Assembly: GCA_030062745.1 (NCBI GenBank)
Contig: CP099843.1
Location: 24,246,999-24,310,998 of the forward strand
Length of the DNA: 64,000 bases
DNA from: Capitulum mitella
Lineage: Eukaryota; Arthropoda; Thecostraca; Pollicipedomorpha; Pollicipedidae
Direction of reading: 5' to 3'
Positions 57,773-64,000 of the stretch are shown here, piece after piece. How positions within the stretch are numbered: position 1 is the first letter of the stretch; the number at the start of each line of letters is the position of its first letter. The notes beneath the pieces are model-generated. The model had not been told where the DNA came from, made no database searches, and saw nothing but the letters and a program-made list of their open reading frames with translations. The position numbers and the translations under genes are program-made.

Positions 57773-58780
57773 GCTGCACCCACCTCCCTCCCACGAGTGG
57801 CGTCTCATCCTGCAGCACCCACCTCCCTCCCACGAACGGTGTCTCATCCGCCAGCACCCACCTCCCTCCCACGAACGGTGTCTCATCCGCCAGCACCCAC
57901 CTGCCTCCCACGAACGGTGTCTCATCCGCCAGCACCCACCTGCCTCCCACGAACGGTGTCTCATCCGCCAGCACCCACCTCCCTCCCACGAACGGTGTCT
58001 CATCCGCCAGCACCCACCTCCCTCCCATGAGCGGCGTCTCATTCGCCAGCACCCACCTCCCTCCCATGAGCGGCGTCTCATTCGCCAGCACCCACCTCCC
58101 TCCCATGAGCGGCGTCTCATTCGCCAGCACCCACCTCCCTCCCATGAGCGGCGTCTCATTCTCCAGCACCCACCTCCCTCCCACGAACGGTGTCTCATCT
58201 TGCAGCACCCACCTGCCTCCCACGAACGGTGTCTCATCCTGCAGCACCCACCTCCCTCCCACGAACGGTGTCTCATCCTGCAGCACCCACCTCCCTCCCA
58301 CGAACGGTGTCTCATCCTCCAGCACCCACCTCCCTCCCACGAACGGTGTCTCATCTTGCAGCACCCACCTCCCTCCCACGAACGTTGTCTCATTCGCCAG
58401 CACCCACCTCCCTCCCATGAGCGGCGTCTCATTCGCCAGCACCCACCTCCCTCCCATGAGCGGCGTCTCATTCGCCAGCACCCACCTCCCTCCCATGAGC
58501 GGCGTCTCATTCGCCAGCACCCACCTCCCTCCCACGAACGGTGTCTCATCTTGCAGCACCCACCTGCCTCCCACGAACGGTGTCTCATCCTGCAGCACCC
58601 ACCTCCCTCCCACGAACGGTGTCTCATCCTGCAGCACCCACCTCCCTCCCACGAACGGTGTCTCATCCTCCAGCACCCACCTCCCTCCCACGAACGGTGT
58701 CTCATCTTGCAGCACCCACCTCCCTCCCACGAACGTTGTCTCATTCGCCAGCACCCACCTCCCTCCCATGAGCGGCGTTC
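57773..58780. repeat. 39-bp minisatellite, 26 units, with a 351-bp higher-order repeat
   Basis: Unit CACCCACCTCCCTCCCACGA then ACGGTGTCTCATCCGCCAG. Variant units (ACGAACGGTG, ATGAGCGGCG, ACGAACGTTG; endings CCGC, CTGC, CCTC, TTGC) occur in an order that repeats every nine units: the block at 58190-58420 is translated identically to the one at 58541-58771, an offset of 351 bp. Because 39 is a multiple of 3, frames on both strands stay open. These are not taken as genes. Confidence 0.93.
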
Positions 58781-59125
58781 TTCGGCGCCGGATCCGAGCA
58801 ATTGACGTCTAATCGCCGTCAATTCGTGTTGATATTGGCGGCCGTCGAACCCGACGCGCGCGGCCCGGCCGACGCCTTTGTCCCGGAGTGGCCGGCGCGT
58901 CGTTAACCCCTCCCCGGCGACGCTCGGACCGGCCGTCGACATCGATCCGGCCTTCTCAGATGTCGGCCGCGCGCGGCCGCAAATATTTGTCGTTTCAATG
59001 TGCGGCCGGCGCTGGAAATCCGTGATTGACCGAGGGCGTGGGCGCGTTCCGAGCGCTGTCGGAAACCTGTCGGCGCCGGGAAGCCTCGTCCGTGGCGAGA
59101 GGCGGCGTGGTCCGCCGGCTCCAAG
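58781..59125. other. CpG-rich block flanking the minisatellite
   Basis: GC-rich, CpG-dense sequence directly after the array. No coding motif recognised. Confidence 0.5.
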
Positions 59126-60060
59126 CTGGGGCACCGGCGGCCAGTGGTTGGTGGTACCTTTGACCTTGCTATGGAAACATGCTGCGATGTACTGGTCAGT
59201 GTTGTTGCTTTGATCTGGAACTATATTGGAATGCAGTGTTCCGGTTTCATTATAACATGCTAATGGTTTCTTGTATTTAGAAAGCCAGGACCTAGTATTC
59301 CATTTCTAAATAAGGAGAAGTCACGCAGAATGGACACCAGTTGTGCTATATCATCGGAGTATTTCTAAAGCATGGCTCCGGCAAAAACGTATTCAGCTTT
59401 CATCGTTTAAAGATTCCCCTGTCTTTCCCGCGGTGTTTTGGGCAAATGACATTTGTCGTCATTGACCATGGCTAGACAAAGTCTTGGCCTTTTATGTGCT
59501 CCCTCTTTCCTGTCTGATGGATGTATGTGCGTCTGAGCCTCAGACTCCATCAGCCTGTTTTCTTCTGCCAGGGCGCTGATTTGATGGTATTAGAAAGTTC
59601 TTTGTCTAAGCCTGTTGCTAATTAGGTTTTTTGTCCTCACCGACTAGGATAGAGCCGCCGCTGGCGCTTGTTGACACCGTTGGAAGCGCACGAGGTGTTT
59701 TCTTTGTGTAACATGTAGAACATGTCCATTGTTTCTGAAGACACCTGTCAACATGTCGCAGAAATTTTGTCGTTTGCATGAATCGTTACCATGGAAACAG
59801 AGGAGGACCCTGAGAGTTTCTTAAGACGGTTTTCGAGTACGGCGTTGGGCAGTGTTGTTAAGTTATCACACTTCCCTCAGCAGCACGAAAGGCAACGTAT
59901 AGGGCAACACCGACGAAAATCAAGCCAACTGCAAAGTCGATTTAACAAGGGGAATTTAGCACTGCATTCTGAGACGCATTAGTAGTCCAGCTTCTGTCTT
60001 TACAGGGAGTAAATTTTGGACATCATCTAGCTTTTCTTCGGCGAAAATCAGAGTCGTCGC
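59126..60060. other. Intergenic stretch
   Basis: Nothing recognised. Confidence 0.5.
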
Positions 60061-60061
60061 T

Positions 60062-60910
60062 TAATCCTCGGCCAGCCGAGAAGGGGACGAAAATCCCTCC
60101 AGGTTTTCCGGGCGCAGCAAAAAAAAAGGAAACGGCGGCGCGCGACACCGCTAAATTTTCACCACCCTTTTTCTTATCCATTTGCATCCTAAGTGAAAAG
60201 TAAAAGTTCCAAGCAAATTAGATCACTGACTAAGGTCAGATAAAGGAGGCCAATTTCCAGAAAAATTGCAACGCTAATAACTTTCTTAGACTAGGACAGA
60301 TTTGTATGAAACTTGCAGAAATAATGGGGTGTTAGAAACGTAACAACTTGATCATTTCGAATTTTTCGGAAAACTGAAAGTGAATGACTTGAGATCAAAT
60401 CACCTTTGGCATGGTTTCAGATTTGGCTTAAATTTCAACACTTTTTTCGCTGGGTATTCATACCCAAATATTGTCCAGAACATAACTGATGATGTATGCT
60501 ACCATCACATACCAGAACACGCATGACCTTCACTCATGTGATAATCTCCAATATGGAAATCTGTTGCCACAACATAGGATTTCCATAAAACGAAAACTCT
60601 CTGCCTAGAAACCGCAATTTATGAACTTATCGTCTTCTGGTGTAGAAATAGACGATGAAATCAGATTTAGGCCTAAAATAGCCTATATAAGGTCACCGGA
60701 GGTCATCAAAGTCAAATGACTTCTGATGACCACACCGGACCCAGGTTGACCTCCAGGGCAGTGACAAATGATTATCAAGTGATTTACTATGCTACGGGCA
60801 TCATCTGCAATCCAATTTGCTACGAAAACCACCGTGTAGGAGTAGAAGCGCATACATCATAATAGCGCCGCAAACCTGGATGAGATTAGGTCGTGGCTTG
60901 ACGTAACTTC
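60062..60910. mobile_element. Possible third TTAA-type element rich in AGGTCA
   Basis: Begins TTAATCCTCGGCC and includes GGTCACCGGAGGTCATCAAA and CCAGGTTGACCTCCAGGG. Borders on the right are uncertain. Confidence 0.35.
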
Positions 60911-60949
60911 ATTAATTAACTGGGTTATTCGCACAATAAATGCTTTTGG

Positions 60950-63300
60950 GCGGTTGACCGTTACCCTCCAACTCAAGAACAGCTGGTCGCAAAATAAAAA
61001 TAAACGCATTGCTGGAAAGCTAGTGATCAGTACGGCTCGAAGCTGGTCTCATTTTTAGTTTTGCATAGTATGTAAGCCCTATATACGTTTCCTCACAGCC
61101 TTCTGCATGAAACCGAGAAATGGCCTGAATCTCCAAGGCTATGATTAATAAAGTCTAGATAAAGATACCAATGAACAGGTAAAAGTCCATAGATGCCCAT
61201 AAACGCCTAATTTCTCTGATTTGTTTAATTTGTCCCGAGGGGAGCGGTTGACCGCTCCTTGAGGTTTTTCCGAGATTGCGAGAGAACGAACAGACGCAGC
61301 GCCACGAAACCTTGTGTACCTTTTGCTTGGCCATTTTTACACCTCATTCCAAATTTTTAACCCCAGGTCGAGTAAGGTGTTTGACCTAGGTCAGGTCAAG
61401 TGAACCTATGTCCAAATTTTTTTAACACTCTCTAACGTTTCGGAAAAACAAAGTATCTCAATTAAACCTTCCAGGGGTAGGGATTTCGATAAATGTAACA
61501 AATCTGCGATCTCGGATTTTTTGGAAACGTCTGGGTTTCTTACCTTAAGTCAAGCCCGTTTTCAACACATGTTTTTTCGAAAACTGATATGATTTCTGTA
61601 GCAATTTGGGTGCTGGAAAATCCAGACGTCCAGTTTCCGTCGATGGGCAATGTTTCAATGACCTCCGACCACCGACCTGAGGTCAGGTCACGAATAACTG
61701 TTATGAGTCAAAATGCAATGCCATCAAAATCGGCGATGAATGGCTCAGATCGGGTAGAAAATGGCAAAGCTGGCTCATAGTTGTAAATAATACCAAGAAG
61801 CCCAGAGGGTAAAAAAAGCGCAAAATTTGAAAATAAACAGGCTCTCTCGAATAAACCTCTGCCAATTGTGCAGACTGATAACTGCTGATTTTTCAACATT
61901 TAAGCACGAGAAACCATCACAAGAACCATAAGAATCAAGAAACAGTACTTAAAAAGGCATATTTTGCAAAGATGAAAGGACGCTAAAACTAGTTCCCGTT
62001 GATTTCATACAGCGTTCGTCCATGGAGTCCTCATGCAACGGTGCAAAAATAGTCGTATCTTTAGCTCAACGTTTCCGTGTACGTATTAAACCAACCATAG
62101 AAATTAGACGTGTATCAGCATCTGCAGACTTTTACCTGTCCACTGATGCCCTTATCTAGACTTCAGTAGTCACAACCATTGAGATCCAGGCCGTTTCTTG
62201 GTTTCATGCAAGCGGCTATGAGAAAATATATATAGGACGTAAATGGCTTACATGTTACCCAAAACTAAAAATGAGGTCAGTTTCGAGCTCTGCTCATCAC
62301 GAGCTTTCCGACGGTGTGCTCATTTTTATCGTCCAACCCACTGTTCGTGAGTTACAGGGAGCGGTCAACCCCTTCCCCTAGTCGGGCGAGCATGGCGCCG
62401 ACCGACAGCCGGGCGTGGGTTAATATACACGCCGAAACGTTGAATTAAAGACATGGCGATTTTCGCACCGACTGGCGGCGGACGCCGTAGTCGAGCGCGG
62501 TATGAAATTAACGGGGTTAACTTTAGCCTTTCTTTGTTTTCGTGACACAAGTCTTCCCATGTAATATTTTTTTATCCTGGTGGTTCTTGTGATGGTTTCC
62601 CATGCTTCAGTAAAAAATCAGTTGTTATCAATCTACACAACGGGCGGAGCTTTATTCGCGAGGGTCTGTTTACTTCCAAAACATGCAATTTTTTTAACTT
62701 TTTGAACTTCTTGATATTATTCGTAACTGTGCGAGCCAATTCTGCCCTTTTCCAACCGTTCTGAGTAAATCATGGCCGATTTTGACGGCGGTGCATTTCA
62801 GCTCATAACAGTTATTTGTGGCCTCACTCCAGGTTAATGGCTGGAAGTCATTAGCGCTTTGTCTATTAACGGCAAATGGATGTCTGCATCACCCCACACG
62901 AAAACTGACACGAAAAATTCCGCCAAATTCCAAAAAATGGACATGTATTAAAAATGGGTTGGCCTTAGGTCAATGACCCGGAAAGTTCCAAAAATTATCT
63001 GAGATAGCAGATTTGTTGCATCTATCAAGATTTCTAATCCCTGAAGGTTTTATTGCGACATCATATTTTCCGCAAAAATACAGGGCGGTAAACTTTTTTG
63101 AACATAAGTCCACTTGGCCTAACGTACGCCAGACACGTGACTTGAACTGAGGACAAAAATTTTGCGCAAGGTGTAAATGACCAAACAAAACGTACACAAA
63201 GTTTCATGGCGCTGCTTTTGATTGCTTTCTCTCAATCTTGGAAAAACCTCAGGGGGCGGTCAACCGTCCCCTCCCTCGAGTAGGGGACTTGTAAGTAATC
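60950..63300 (+). mobile_element. Family B TTAA element, interrupted by a second copy
   Basis: 60950-61224 matches the first 280 bp of the 22218 copy (AACAGCTGGTCGCAAAATAA onward), and 62424-63300 matches the remaining part (CACGCCGAAACGTTGA onward). The break is filled by the reversed copy 61225-62423. The outer 5' end is truncated; another TTAA-type terminus, GGGCGCGGGTTAA, occurs at 63541-63553. Confidence 0.7.
61225..62423 (-). mobile_element. Family B TTAA element, reversed copy nested in the previous one
   Basis: 1.2 kb bounded by TTAA at both ends (61225-61228 and 62420-62423). On the minus strand it begins TTAACCCACGCCCGGCTGTC and ends GACCGCTCCCCTCGGGACAA just before its TTAA. The TTAA on both sides is consistent with a TTAA target duplication. 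Confidence 0.8.
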
Positions 63301-64000
63301 ATCTTATTATTCCACCAAAATGAAAATCACGCCCTCCGTTTCTACGTTTTTATCTCAATTCTACTCCAACCCAGTATGACCTATCATGACCCTGTTGACT
63401 TCAGTACTGACCCAAGCATAAAAAATGTGCTCCTTTGACTTGCCTTGATGAGTTTTCTTTGCAGGTATTTCATTTCTTCTGCGCGACGCACAGAACCTTC
63501 GATCCTCGGGGAGGGGCGGTTATCCGTCCCCCTGCCGGCCGGGCGCGGGTTAATTTATTTCGGGGGTAAATTGATATAGTCTGGCAGTTAGGTGAGTAAG
63601 CGGAAAATGGAATATTATCATTAGTTTGCAATGTCTGCATCACACCAACGCTGCGTTTTTTGTCATTAACATCGCGGACGTAAAACTTGTACGTTGGCCT
63701 TGAAGGTCATCCACTGTCATCGGAGGGAACGAGAAAGGGAAAGGGATAGTGCCATGCCTATAGCTCAGAAATCCTCCGCAAAGTAATAATATCGCCGTAC
63801 CGGCTGCATCATCTGCTATCGGTTTCTTGGAAAACATACGGCATGTTCAAGGCATGCCTGTATCGGTTTATAAACGACTTCTCAGCCCAGTCTTCCGGAA
63901 CTTTCTGGTCCATAACTGTATGATGTTTGAATTTGTTTGGATATGGCGTTAGAATTAATGACAACAATTTGAAAACGGAACTGCATCAAGTGCTGGTAAA
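63301..64000. other. Right end of the window
   Basis: Contains a TTAA-type terminus near 63553. The rest is not recognised. Confidence 0.4.

Noticed and set aside
57610-58812. 400-codon plus-strand ORF, with 349- and 455-codon ORFs on the other strand
   Set aside because: All are produced by the 39-bp repeat, whose length is a multiple of three; no domain, start context or splice support.

Overview
This is eukaryotic nuclear DNA from an invertebrate, probably an arthropod and possibly a crustacean. Evidence: short exons (64-269 nt) with GT..AG borders separated by introns of up to about 6.7 kb; GC-rich coding third positions set in more AT-rich introns; a receptor of the insect PTP99A type; and mariner, Penelope-like, SINE and MITE relics. 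The species cannot be fixed from the window. There are no bacterial operons, CRISPR arrays or rRNA genes.

One protein-coding gene dominates. It lies on the minus strand from 43605 down to 1581 and runs off the left edge. I assembled 16 coding exons whose splice phases agree at all 15 junctions (2585 nt, 861 codons plus 2 nt). The product has, in order, a signal peptide, one Ig domain split over two exons, four fibronectin III domains, one transmembrane helix, and a juxtamembrane segment leading into a membrane-proximal tyrosine phosphatase domain. The order of domains and the wedge region (motif HADGGDGF) resemble the arthropod PTP99A class of axonal receptor phosphatases. The phosphatase domain is strongly degenerate: the KNRY phosphotyrosine loop is gone, the TQGP stretch reads VADRP, the WPD acid loop reads WPA, and the exon leading into the active-site loop ends in VCG where HCS is expected. 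I read it as a receptor pseudophosphatase or natural substrate trap. This is the main discovery candidate.

Region by region: 1-3.1 kb holds phosphatase exons 16-14 and a 31-bp minisatellite. 3.1-8.9 kb is an intron with two copies of a 1.2-kb TTAA-ended element. 8.9-9.2 kb is exon 13. 9.2-15.5 kb is an intron with a foldback-like element made of inverted degenerate arrays around a tRNA-like SINE. 15.5-20.5 kb has the transmembrane exon and FN3 exons, including an exon whose 3' splice site is duplicated in a 52-bp tandem array. 20.5-36.8 kb has the outer FN3 and Ig exons, a second TTAA family and a Penelope-like relic. 36.8-43.5 kb is intron 1 with transposon-related ORFs and a broken mariner. 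43.5-44.0 kb has the signal-peptide exon and a CpG-rich promoter candidate. 44-64 kb is mostly intergenic, with palindromes, MITEs, a 39-bp minisatellite with a 351-bp higher-order repeat, and nested TTAA elements. No second host gene was recognised.
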